Source: a virus
IMG/VR virus record: IMGVR_UViG_3300023215_001264
Location: 1 to 25,000 of that record
Direction: 5' to 3' (one strand)
DNA length: 25,000 nucleotides
Each line of letters begins with the position of its first letter. Positions within the stretch are counted from its first letter, which is position 1. The notes beneath the pieces are model-generated. The model saw nothing but the letters and a program-made list of their open reading frames with translations, was not told where the DNA came from and made no database searches. The position numbers and the translations under genes were made by a program. Positions 14,892-23,064 of the stretch are shown here, one piece after another.

Positions 14892-17490
14892 TATTCCTAA
14901 TGATTGCCCCCAACTGTCCGTGGGTAACTTATTATCACGGGTAAATAAAAATACTTTCAAGCAAGGGAAATTTAGGTTCCATACGAGAAACATGATAACT
15001 AAACTTCCTATTGAATATGCTACTTATCGTCAAACAGGAGCCGCCGCAGAAGTTTATAATGGGCGGTCTGTTCAATTACATAGAGCATTCATTAGTCAGA
15101 GTGCGAAGACACAAAATTATTTTATAGAGGTTTTCCCTCTTCCTACTAACTCTGATAAACAGTTTGCATTATTCGATAAAATTAATGTAGTTGATACTAC
15201 TCTTAATGAGGCAGCGTGTATTCCTTATAGCGGAAATATAGTAAATCTTAATCGTAAATTAGATACGGTAGATAGGACCACTTTCTATACCTCTAAAGGA
15301 GATACATTAGATTTCCAACCTGTTATTGTTGGTTCGTGGAATGATGAGGCTACTGCGGATATATTTACCATTAATCCTCGCCTATGGCAAACAGGAAACA
15401 CTTCTGTATGGAATGACCTTCCTCAAGACGCTACGCTATTCCAACCCTGGGCAATTGCTAATTCTTCACAGCTTCTTAAAAAACAGTTTTTGCTTAATTA
15501 CCCTTTGGCTGGATCAACTAAGTCTTTATGGGGGACAGATGATGCTCCTTGGGGAAGAATACCTTTTACAGGATTAGTAAATGTTACATGGACAACTACT
15601 CCTACAGGATTTACTAATTCGGAGACTACCGCCGCCGTTGTTGGCGAGGATAATCTTACTTTTGCCGCTAAGACTGAAATACTTAAACGGTATTGGGATG
15701 ATCGAAAAGGGTTTTTGGCTGTTAATGATTGGAGCGAATATATTACTGTAGGGGAGAGGGTTATTGGCTTTGCTCCTAATGAGCTTGGGCCAGGAGTATA
15801 TGGTAGTGATGGGGGAGTTAGTTGGTGGCATCTTGGTGGCCCAATCGGTTCTACAATAGTCCCTATAAGACCTTTGTTGGGTGTAGCACGATCTGGTCAT
15901 TCTTATAGCGAACAAAATAAGGGAACTAAAGCTGTTGCTAACCCCTTTGGAAGAATTCCTAGTGAAGAATTTATTCCTAGTGAAATCTTGAACGGGGTTC
16001 CTGGGGTAGTTTCGGTAGGTGCGACTCAAGAAGTAGACTTTACTTCTAGACGGAGGGGGGATAGTGGTGTTTGGAGTGCGGTGGATCCTCTTCTTCCCAC
16101 AATCATAGACCCTTTAGGATATGTAACTTCATCTACAGCGTTTAAAAATTTAATTAATATTCCCTTGGATAAGGATCCAACGAGCGACCCCTTCGTTTGG
16201 GAAACGTCTAGTATTTGGGTTGATGAGGGTCATGCTATTACGTTCCCACCACTATCGGTTTATAGAGATATCAAAAGGGATAGATTAATTCATGGTAAAG
16301 AATATACCTTCGCTATGCATGTGGCTTCTCCTGGATCATATATCTCTAATTACGCAGATAGAATTGGATTCGCTACTTCTGCTATTTTGACAATTGCCCC
16401 TATAGGATCTGCTGAAAGTTATACTAGGCTTACCTTACGCCTTCCTAGAGATGGGACTACTACTGACCCCTTTGTGGCTAGTTCTATTCAAACTAACGGG
16501 CACACTTTAACAGGGGGCGCTGCTGCTCGTATAACGGTTAGTGCAGTTAATCCTTTAGGAGGATACCCTACTACTGGAGGTGATAATTTAATGTGGTATA
16601 GAATGGAAGTTACTATTCCTTATGACAGCCAGGAGTTAGATTCTACTGATAAAACTAATTTAGGGTTGCGATGTTCTCTACAGGCATATAATGATTATTG
16701 GGATGAGGCGTTTTCAACTGGACACCCGCCTGCCAACTTAAGCTATGAATACTACCCTTGTAGGCTATGGACTTGGGGGCCATCTTTTCATGCTGAAGCT
16801 AGTGGATTAAGTTTTACTCGATATCCTCAAGTGGTTTATGCCATTTCTAGAGTTAATGGGGGCCATTGGGGAGCGTGGCAAGATACGTATGCAACGGCTA
16901 ATACTATGGTTTATAATAGTATTAATAATATTTTGGAGGAGGAAACGTTATTTCCTAAAGAAGTATACAACAAAGATGATGAGCTTTATATGTATAACAA
17001 AGAAGCCTCAGGACTTTCAAAGTTAACTGTAGCCCAAGACGTTGCAAATAATACTCTTTTTGCATCTAAGCTTTTTAGTAAAGTTCAATTGTTTGATAGT
17101 AGCGGGAATTTATATAATGGGGATATTACTCTTAGCCCTGACCAGTATTTGATTAGGGAAAAATATGGAGATGAAGAATCTAGTGAGTTTGGTCGGAGGC
17201 TTACCGTGTCGGGAACACAAGAGGGTACGAATATTTTAAAATCAGTGGTGGGGAAGATTTTATTAGAACCTAGAGAACTTATACATCTTTTCCAGTACTT
17301 TAATAAGTTAGGAAAGCAGTGTGCTGGTCCTGCTCTAAACACTAGAGTTGGCAGTGATGCGGCTGCTATTCATGACTTGAGTGGAGGGAGCAGATTAACA
17401 TATAGAATTAATCCCGATAATCATTTAGTATCCTTGGACGGGACAAACGAAGACTTTGGAAATTATACAATACTGGATGTAAATAATTAA
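14830..17490 (+). CDS. C-terminal part of the giant tail protein, in shifted frame (glycan-binding-type tail protein)
   Basis: The frame is open from TTG at 14830, but its first residues are the shifted reading of the upstream gene and are probably not made. Sensible sequence begins after the G8 run, at 14875 (DTSTVSIPND). The first in-frame ATG is at 14992, without an SD. About 870 residues follow with no recognised enzyme motif. They are beta-rich, with many Gly, Thr, Ser and Trp. A jelly-roll-like module is likely around residues 470-670 ('GKEYTFAMHVASPGSYIS', 'YTRLTLRLPRDGTT', 'MWYRMEVTIPYDSQ', 'CRLWTWGPSFHAEASG'). This resembles the 'YTFSVYAK ... W-x-R ... WGxQ' carbohydrate-binding modules of phage tail proteins. 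The ending (SRLTYRINPDNHLVSLDG) is polar. It abuts the next gene (TAA then ATG). Together with the preceding frame it most likely encodes one fibre or baseplate-linked protein. Confidence 0.7.
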   Translation: MILLSITTHIYFLGGDTSTVSIPNDCPQLSVGNLLSRVNKNTFKQGKFRFHTRNMITKLPIEYATYRQTGAAAEVYNGRSVQLHRAFISQSAKTQNYFIEVFPLPTNSDKQFALFDKINVVDTTLNEAACIPYSGNIVNLNRKLDTVDRTTFYTSKGDTLDFQPVIVGSWNDEATADIFTINPRLWQTGNTSVWNDLPQDATLFQPWAIANSSQLLKKQFLLNYPLAGSTKSLWGTDDAPWGRIPFTGLVNVTWTTTPTGFTNSETTAAVVGEDNLTFAAKTEILKRYWDDRKGFLAVNDWSEYITVGERVIGFAPNELGPGVYGSDGGVSWWHLGGPIGSTIVPIRPLLGVARSGHSYSEQNKGTKAVANPFGRIPSEEFIPSEILNGVPGVVSVGATQEVDFTSRRRGDSGVWSAVDPLLPTIIDPLGYVTSSTAFKNLINIPLDKDPTSDPFVWETSSIWVDEGHAITFPPLSVYRDIKRDRLIHGKEYTFAMHVASPGSYISNYADRIGFATSAILTIAPIGSAESYTRLTLRLPRDGTTTDPFVASSIQTNGHTLTGGAAARITVSAVNPLGGYPTTGGDNLMWYRMEVTIPYDSQELDSTDKTNLGLRCSLQAYNDYWDEAFSTGHPPANLSYEYYPCRLWTWGPSFHAEASGLSFTRYPQVVYAISRVNGGHWGAWQDTYATANTMVYNSINNILEEETLFPKEVYNKDDELYMYNKEASGLSKLTVAQDVANNTLFASKLFSKVQLFDSSGNLYNGDITLSPDQYLIREKYGDEESSEFGRRLTVSGTQEGTNILKSVVGKILLEPRELIHLFQYFNKLGKQCAGPALNTRVGSDAAAIHDLSGGSRLTYRINPDNHLVSLDGTNEDFGNYTILDVNN
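14868..14875 (+). repeat. G8 homopolymer at a frame junction
   Basis: Eight G in a row, the longest such run I noticed here, lie exactly where the upstream frame loses its domain. Upstream codons read TCT GGG GGG GGA and reach a stop at 14889. The downstream gene needs GGG GGG GAT. Removing one G joins the two frames into an uninterrupted 2099-aa protein. The tract could be an assembly or sequencing error, a true indel, a phase-variable switch, or a site of transcriptional slippage or ribosomal +1 frameshifting. Confidence 0.85.
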
Positions 17491-19341
17491 ATGATTGGAA
17501 CAGTAGAAATTTATAGAGCTTTTGGTACTCCTCGACAAGAATTATTGTACGAGGAGAATAACCTTATTGTTAATGGAGGAGGCCAAGCTATATGCGATAT
17601 TTTAACTACTCCTTCAGGAGTCGCTTCAGCCCTCCCCTTCCAAGGATCTTCTCTCACTGATTCTTCAAACTTTACTGTTCAAGCTATTTCTTTTGGGAAA
17701 TCTTCAGAGGCGTATAGAAATAATACTCACTTCTATCCTTTTGATCTTTCCTCTTATGTTGGGGTGGGGGAGTACGAATCTTATATTAATCTTGTAAAAG
17801 CGGATAAAGTAATTAGAGCCGTATCTCTTATTGATGAAAACATAGATTCTACTCTACATTCTTATGATCCTAAGCGAGATCCTGGGGCCACTCCTAATGT
17901 TAACGACACTCAATTAGAACCTAACACTCGTTGCGGTATTGATTTGGTATCAGGACAGTACCATTCAATGGGGGATAAGTTAATGCAGGGACGGTCTCAT
18001 TCTGTCGGGCACAATTTGAATAGGGTTCAAAGTAATACTAATCCCAACTTATTATCTTACACAGAGAACCCCAACAGCGATCCCAACGCTGGTTCTGGGC
18101 CTGACATGGCGAACCAAACGGTGTGGACCTCTAGCACAGGGGTTGCAAAAATCACCCTTTTGGATGAAACTACAGGCCCCTTTTCAAATACCTCTGCGAT
18201 TTTGGTTAGTGGGACGGGAGTTGGGGTTGCTGTCCTTAGGCAAGAGAATCCCCTGCAAAAAACCTATTTTCATCCTAATCTAGATCATACTTTCAGTCTT
18301 TACGCTAAACTTCCTGATGTAAATCCTGCATCAAGTTTAACTCTTAATATTAGCGACAGAACAGCAAACACAGTAAGTCATTCAGTAACATATTCTTTTT
18401 CAGGAGTAGATACTAGCACTATATCAGACCCTGTGATAGTAAATACTCTCAACGGAGCCACAGGACATATCACCCCTAGCGCAGGTGTGGATGGTTCAGG
18501 AGGTTGGTATAGATTAGAGTGTCGCTTAGAAAATTTAGGCACGGTAAGCGTTAGTACTGTATTGGTAGATGATTTAAATGTGCGAGCTACGCTTGGGACT
18601 CATAAGTTGCTATCGGACGATCCAGCCGCTATTTATTTCTATGGGTGGCAGTTAGAGGAGAGTGCGGTTGCTACTGAATTTAATAAAGTTGAAGGGTTAA
18701 ATCCTACAGACGCAGAAGGGGGTTTAGGAGGAGACTTATTTTTGGGGTGTTGGCCTCCTACCAAACAAGCGGACTTTGCTATAGTTTCTAGTATTTCTAA
18801 CCTATTAACTCCACAAGATAATATCTATGTAAGTGGTAGTTACCCCACCAGCACTACAGGTCATTATTTTAACTCCTCTGGAATTAGATCTATGGATAGA
18901 AATGGATATGTAAAAGCATTATATGGATTACATGGAGATGCGTATACTAAAAATGATCCTGTCTCTGGTTTAGTGGTATCAGCATCCCATCTAGGAGACT
19001 TCTCTTCTACAGGAGAGGTTATGTACGTATGTACAATTTCATCAGGAGATTTAGGGTATGCTAATATGTACGGGGGACTATTTAAAGTGGGGCTATGGAC
19101 TATTGATTTAGCTGAAACTCTAAAAAGCGTAGACCCTGAGGGTAATCCCAAAGGGGTTCCTGGGTTCCCGTTAAGATTTACTGCAGGCTATAATAAATTA
19201 GTATATAAGTTATTCGCGGAGAAGAGCTTTACTAAAAATATAGCAGCCATTAAAGATGATGGGGCTAAGGATGGATGCACAGCGTATGACGATCTTACGC
19301 TTATCTGGAAAATAAAATTTACGGGGGGAGATTTACCATGA
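17491..19341 (+). CDS. Tail fibre/adhesin protein: anchor domain interrupted by a carbohydrate-binding-type module
   Basis: This is the first of three adjacent proteins with a common anchor-like domain (616 aa). The N-terminus (GTVEIYRAF, then 'EENNLIVNGGGQAI', about 3-34) matches the starts of the next two proteins. The C-terminus ('YGGLFKVGLW' and closing 'LTLIWKIKF', to about residue 610) corresponds to their anchor endings. Between these lies a module at about 185-400: 'NLLSYTEN', 'HTFSLYAKLPDV', 'GGWYRLECRLENL', 'IYFYGWQLEESAVATEF'. This is the familiar phage tail carbohydrate-binding pattern (N-L-L start, Y-x-x-S-x-Y-x-K core, final 'YGxQLExxxxATxF'). The protein therefore probably attaches to the baseplate and binds a surface glycan. 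No hydrolase motif is visible. It starts right at the previous TAA without an SD and ends in ATGA with the sulfatase gene. Confidence 0.65.
   Translation: MIGTVEIYRAFGTPRQELLYEENNLIVNGGGQAICDILTTPSGVASALPFQGSSLTDSSNFTVQAISFGKSSEAYRNNTHFYPFDLSSYVGVGEYESYINLVKADKVIRAVSLIDENIDSTLHSYDPKRDPGATPNVNDTQLEPNTRCGIDLVSGQYHSMGDKLMQGRSHSVGHNLNRVQSNTNPNLLSYTENPNSDPNAGSGPDMANQTVWTSSTGVAKITLLDETTGPFSNTSAILVSGTGVGVAVLRQENPLQKTYFHPNLDHTFSLYAKLPDVNPASSLTLNISDRTANTVSHSVTYSFSGVDTSTISDPVIVNTLNGATGHITPSAGVDGSGGWYRLECRLENLGTVSVSTVLVDDLNVRATLGTHKLLSDDPAAIYFYGWQLEESAVATEFNKVEGLNPTDAEGGLGGDLFLGCWPPTKQADFAIVSSISNLLTPQDNIYVSGSYPTSTTGHYFNSSGIRSMDRNGYVKALYGLHGDAYTKNDPVSGLVVSASHLGDFSSTGEVMYVCTISSGDLGYANMYGGLFKVGLWTIDLAETLKSVDPEGNPKGVPGFPLRFTAGYNKLVYKLFAEKSFTKNIAAIKDDGAKDGCTAYDDLTLIWKIKFTGGDLP
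19323..19330 (+). promoter_or_regulatory. Shine-Dalgarno site for the sulfatase tail gene
   Basis: GGGGGGAG lies 7 bases before ATG 19338, while most neighbouring genes lack an SD. It supports the chosen start and suggests independent, perhaps stronger, initiation for the sulfatase gene in addition to the ATGA coupling. Confidence 0.6.
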
Positions 19342-22300
19342 AGGGAAGTGTAACAGTTAATAAAGTTTTTTCTGATGGAACCAAAGAATTGGTTTGTCAT
19401 GACGATAATGTTTTAACTGATGGTATGGGGTATGGAATTATTAATATTTTTACCGACACTGGATCTAAAAACATTGCAGACCATTTGGTAGGATATTTTC
19501 AAGTGGGGATTGGTAGATTAAATCCTGATCTCCAGCCAGCAGATAAGAGAAAATATATAAGTACCTTAAAAACACCTCTGACAGAGGGAAGCTATGGTAA
19601 GAATCCTGAGGTTGAAATAAATTATCACCCTCTTAAAAAACTTCATAAAACAAACTTTAGTCCTTCTATTCATGAGGAAGTCGAGAACTCTAACTTTGTC
19701 ATTTTACCTGATGCGTATAGTACTCAGCTTATAGAGGGGGTAGTTCATTATCGACTTCATATTGGAGAAGAAATAGCTAATGGTTTAAATATTTCTGAGT
19801 TTGGGTTATTTCTTAGAAATCCCGATGGGGCTATTAATACAGAGAATTCTATATTAGTAGCTTATAAGAATTTTCCTGTTGACGAAACCATTACTAAAAA
19901 TAAGAATTTTTCTCTGGAAATTGATTGGCAAGTTAAGTTTATAGACGAAGTTAATACTGAGATTGAGCCTTTAAGCTCTACCGCTTTAAATGTAGTATTT
20001 ATCATGATTGATGACGTGGGGTTTGATTACCTAGGCCTGTATGATGATGTAAATCCTTATGATTTATCTTGTACAGGAGAGTTTACAGCCGATGGTCTCG
20101 TTAATCCAGATTGCAATCCTTATAGCCAGATAGATGACCCTGTAAATGGGAGTGGAATATACCCACATACCCCCTGTTTGAGTGCTTTAGCGGCTGCTGG
20201 AATCTTGTTTAAAAATGTAAGGGCTATGCCTACTTGTAGTCCAACTAGGTCTTCAGTTATTACAGGAAAGTATAACTTTAGTTGTAAAAACAGTAACCAA
20301 GGAGGTCCCCCTGGTCCCGCTATTTGGGGTCCTGGAATAGGATCCGTCCCTAGTCCTGTAGGTAGACGGGCGCGGGGTGGTCTAAAAGGATTAAACAGAT
20401 CTTATACTCTTTTACCTGCCTTTAATGCTACAGATCAAACACCTAGACCTTTTGAATATTTAGTTAGAGGAGGACAAGGAGAAGAAAGCGGGATCGCTAA
20501 CCAGAAAGTTTTTGCAGAGTATATGCGAGACAGAGGGTATAGCTCCTCCTTCTTTGGGAAATGGCATTTAGCTCATTGGGAAGAGAAGTTAGTTTATTGT
20601 GAGGATGGATCGGATCAAGTTTATGGAGAGGGCTGGAATAACATTGGAGAAGTAGGTAAGTGGGATCACTACGTTGCCACTTGGGCTAACTTAAGAAATG
20701 ACACCCCGATACCTGGAAAAGCATTTGATAGTGGCTGGGTTGCTTGGCAGGGCTCCCATCCCGACGATCCTCAAGAAGGGTGGCCTAATTTTGGAAACGT
20801 TCCAGCCGATCCGTTCTATTTGAAGGGGGATGAGATGGGGTATGTTAATTTCTTTGATGTTTCAGGAAATAATGATCCTGCTAATATTGATAGTTACATA
20901 GTAGAAACTGTTTCAGATACGGGGTATGTTCCTCCTATGTTGTCGGCTTCAGCGTCCCCAGTATCTTATGCTCAAGGATCTCCCACTAACTTTGCTACTA
21001 CGCATATTTTTGAAAAGGCTACACAACATTTTGGTTCTTCAGCTATAAACCCAGAGCCCTTCTTTCAGTATATCACTCCCAACCTACCACATGATCCTTG
21101 GACTTTCCCACCCGAAAAAGGGGTTTATAATCCCTACTATAAAGCTAATCATATTCAGATACTCCTGCAGGATGGTAATCCTATATTGTTTGGTGGCACG
21201 GAAGGGGCTACATCGGCTAGTTGGATGACAGTAAATTCTCAGCTTGAACACTTTGATTATACTTTAAGTGCGTTCATGGACTCTATAGATCAAGAGGTAA
21301 AAAAGAGAACCCTTTTTATTATTACTTCGGATAATGGTTCTGTACCTACTGATCTGAATAAACGAGCAAACTTTTGTGTTTCTACGGTAGGCTCGAATTA
21401 CTTAGGGACTACCTTTAGTAGCATGTTGAATTTAGAAGACCATTGTGCTGCACAGTTTGCTGCGGATCTAGTTGGATCTGAAGAGCCTGTTCGTAGAGGA
21501 GGGCAGAATAATTCTGCAAACCAGTTTAAAGGCTCTTTATATGAAACGGGAGTGAAGGTTCCAATGATTGCTTATGGACCCAAAGTAGGAGTTTTATCTG
21601 GCGTAACATCAAATGCGTTTATTGATCTTGTTGATATATTAGCAACTGTGGTAGATGGGGCTAGTACCCAGAAGTTACGAGGTCATGATATTCCTAGCGA
21701 CTCCATATCCTTTTTAGATATTCTTACTGGAGCTACTGATGCGTCAAGCCATCCCCGACAATTCTCTTATTCTGAAGACTTTTTTCCTATAGGATCTAGT
21801 TTTGGAAATCCAGAAGGAGCGGGGTCTAATACAAGTAAGGCCCTTCAATGTCTAGGGGGGAATAACATTGATATTGGGTTTGGAGATCCTGTTGTTCCCT
21901 CAAAACGTAGAAGTTGTATGTTGGTAAGACATGCTGCGTCAGAATATGCTGTACGACCCGCGCCCTTAATTGCTCAATTAGTATTTAATGAAATAGGTTT
22001 CACTGGATCCTATGCCGGGGACGGAAATAGTGATCCTGAGGGTATTCCTGATGCTAGTGGAGGAACATGGAAAATAATAAGGCCAGCAGGGGATACGGTT
22101 GATGAAGGTACAGATGATGAGAGATACCTAAAAGGATCTCTTTATGATGAGCTATATCAGATTCAAAAAGATGATTTTAGTAATGTGGATACTTTTGAAT
22201 TATATGATTATATTCCTGAGGAGTGGAAGGGGGAGCTTCCTGCAGGGCAGCCAGGAGAAGTTGGACCCTTTATTTTAAGTGGGCTCATAGCATCTGCAGT

Positions 22301-22478
22301 AAATGTCGTTGGCAGCACAGGGCACCTAGATAATACAGTACATTATTGGAACTTAGCTAGAATCTATGAAGTGCTTCGAACTGAGTTATCATATTTCTTA
22401 CAATACCGACGAGATCCCTCAACAAGTGTTTTAGGTATAGAAAATTCTACAGTTGATATAGAGTTAGATGGAACGTAA
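19338..22478 (+). CDS. Tail adhesin with N-terminal anchor domain and complete type I (formylglycine) sulfatase domain
   Basis: Residues 1-201 are the shared anchor domain, ending in WQVKF. A linker of about 15 residues leads into a full sulfatase of the alkaline phosphatase superfamily, from about residue 217 to near the end. Seen in order: metal-binding D225-D226 (VVFIMIDDVGF); the formylglycine motif C300-S-P-T-R304 (CSPTRSSVITGKY), cysteine-type; K408 and H410 (FGKWHL); H585 (LPHDPW); D665-N666 (ITSDNGS); K731 (FKGSLYETGVKVPM). A C-terminal subdomain includes 'TFELYDYIPEEW', like the usual 'ELYDL' ending. These match the residues of classic arylsulfatases. The reaction would be hydrolysis of sulfate esters, with a sulfated glycan as the likely target. 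There is no signal peptide, so it is probably carried on the virion. Cys300 must be oxidised to formylglycine by a host enzyme. At about 800 aa the sulfatase part is longer than usual, with a large insertion between H410 and H585. Related phosphonate or phosphodiester hydrolases share this fold, so the substrate is inferred. Confidence 0.88.
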   Translation: MKGSVTVNKVFSDGTKELVCHDDNVLTDGMGYGIINIFTDTGSKNIADHLVGYFQVGIGRLNPDLQPADKRKYISTLKTPLTEGSYGKNPEVEINYHPLKKLHKTNFSPSIHEEVENSNFVILPDAYSTQLIEGVVHYRLHIGEEIANGLNISEFGLFLRNPDGAINTENSILVAYKNFPVDETITKNKNFSLEIDWQVKFIDEVNTEIEPLSSTALNVVFIMIDDVGFDYLGLYDDVNPYDLSCTGEFTADGLVNPDCNPYSQIDDPVNGSGIYPHTPCLSALAAAGILFKNVRAMPTCSPTRSSVITGKYNFSCKNSNQGGPPGPAIWGPGIGSVPSPVGRRARGGLKGLNRSYTLLPAFNATDQTPRPFEYLVRGGQGEESGIANQKVFAEYMRDRGYSSSFFGKWHLAHWEEKLVYCEDGSDQVYGEGWNNIGEVGKWDHYVATWANLRNDTPIPGKAFDSGWVAWQGSHPDDPQEGWPNFGNVPADPFYLKGDEMGYVNFFDVSGNNDPANIDSYIVETVSDTGYVPPMLSASASPVSYAQGSPTNFATTHIFEKATQHFGSSAINPEPFFQYITPNLPHDPWTFPPEKGVYNPYYKANHIQILLQDGNPILFGGTEGATSASWMTVNSQLEHFDYTLSAFMDSIDQEVKKRTLFIITSDNGSVPTDLNKRANFCVSTVGSNYLGTTFSSMLNLEDHCAAQFAADLVGSEEPVRRGGQNNSANQFKGSLYETGVKVPMIAYGPKVGVLSGVTSNAFIDLVDILATVVDGASTQKLRGHDIPSDSISFLDILTGATDASSHPRQFSYSEDFFPIGSSFGNPEGAGSNTSKALQCLGGNNIDIGFGDPVVPSKRRSCMLVRHAASEYAVRPAPLIAQLVFNEIGFTGSYAGDGNSDPEGIPDASGGTWKIIRPAGDTVDEGTDDERYLKGSLYDELYQIQKDDFSNVDTFELYDYIPEEWKGELPAGQPGEVGPFILSGLIASAVNVVGSTGHLDNTVHYWNLARIYEVLRTELSYFLQYRRDPSTSVLGIENSTVDIELDGT

Positions 22479-22480
22479 TT

Positions 22481-23062
22481 ATGGAAAAATTTAAGCCCAC
22501 AGGACATTTACAAATAATAAAAATTTATGAGGATGGAGCCGAAGAGGTCCATTTTGATGAAAATAATATGATTGTATCGGGATTGGGGGTAGGTTTAGCA
22601 CATTTATATGCCGGGTCGGGAGCTTCTCAAATATCTGACTATCAAGTAATTAATTTTCAAGTAGGGGTAAGTGGCGATGAATTAGACTATGGAACCTCTA
22701 CGTTTAAGTTAGTATCTCCATGCACCGCTTCTCAGTATTTGTCTACTGGAAGTGAGAATTTTGTTGAAAACTTAAAACCCATTCAAAATGGGGTAGTAGT
22801 AACCGATACACAAACCTTTATTCGCTTTCCGTTTAATAACATTCAAAAAGTAGATAAAAATACAGTTCGCTTTAATTTATTCTTAGATAAATATACCCTA
22901 AACGGGTTAGGGAACCCCTTAGACGAGGTAGGGTTGTTTATGAGAAATCCTAGAGGAGTTATTCCACTCCCCAACCCTATTTTAATAGCGTACAGACCTT
23001 TTACTAGTTTAATAAAAACTAGCACTTTCTCCCTTTTATTCAGGTGGACACTTAATTTCTAA
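22481..23062 (+). CDS. Stand-alone anchor-domain tail protein (paralogue of the two upstream adhesins)
   Basis: This 193-aa protein consists only of the domain that opens the sulfatase protein. Shared landmarks, in order: 'GHLQIIKIYEDGAEEV', 'DENNMIVSGLGVGL', 'YQVINFQVGVSG', then 'DEVGLFMRNPRGVI', 'NPILIAYRPF' and closing 'FSLLFRWTLNF'. The sulfatase protein has 'SVTVNKVFSDGTKEL', 'DDNVLTDGMGYGI', 'VGYFQVGIG', 'SEFGLFLRNPDGAI', 'SILVAYKNF' and 'FSLEIDWQVKF' at matching places. The lengths agree closely (193 against 201), so the domain boundary is clear. Possible roles are a short fibre, a cap, or an adaptor competing for the same baseplate site; this is inference. The gene starts 2 bases after the upstream stop, without a strong SD. 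Confidence 0.68.
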   Translation: MEKFKPTGHLQIIKIYEDGAEEVHFDENNMIVSGLGVGLAHLYAGSGASQISDYQVINFQVGVSGDELDYGTSTFKLVSPCTASQYLSTGSENFVENLKPIQNGVVVTDTQTFIRFPFNNIQKVDKNTVRFNLFLDKYTLNGLGNPLDEVGLFMRNPRGVIPLPNPILIAYRPFTSLIKTSTFSLLFRWTLNF

Positions 23063-23064
23063 TT

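Noticed and set aside
15326-16029. Frames at 15326-15577 (plus) and 15574-16029 (minus)
   Set aside because: Both are embedded in the coherent C-terminal part of the giant tail protein, with no SD and no family.
19338-22478. Sulfatase as a free auxiliary metabolic enzyme or alkaline phosphatase
   Set aside because: It is fused to a tail anchor-like domain shared with two neighbouring adhesins and has no signal peptide. The CSPTR motif is sulfatase-type, whereas alkaline phosphatases use a serine in a different motif.
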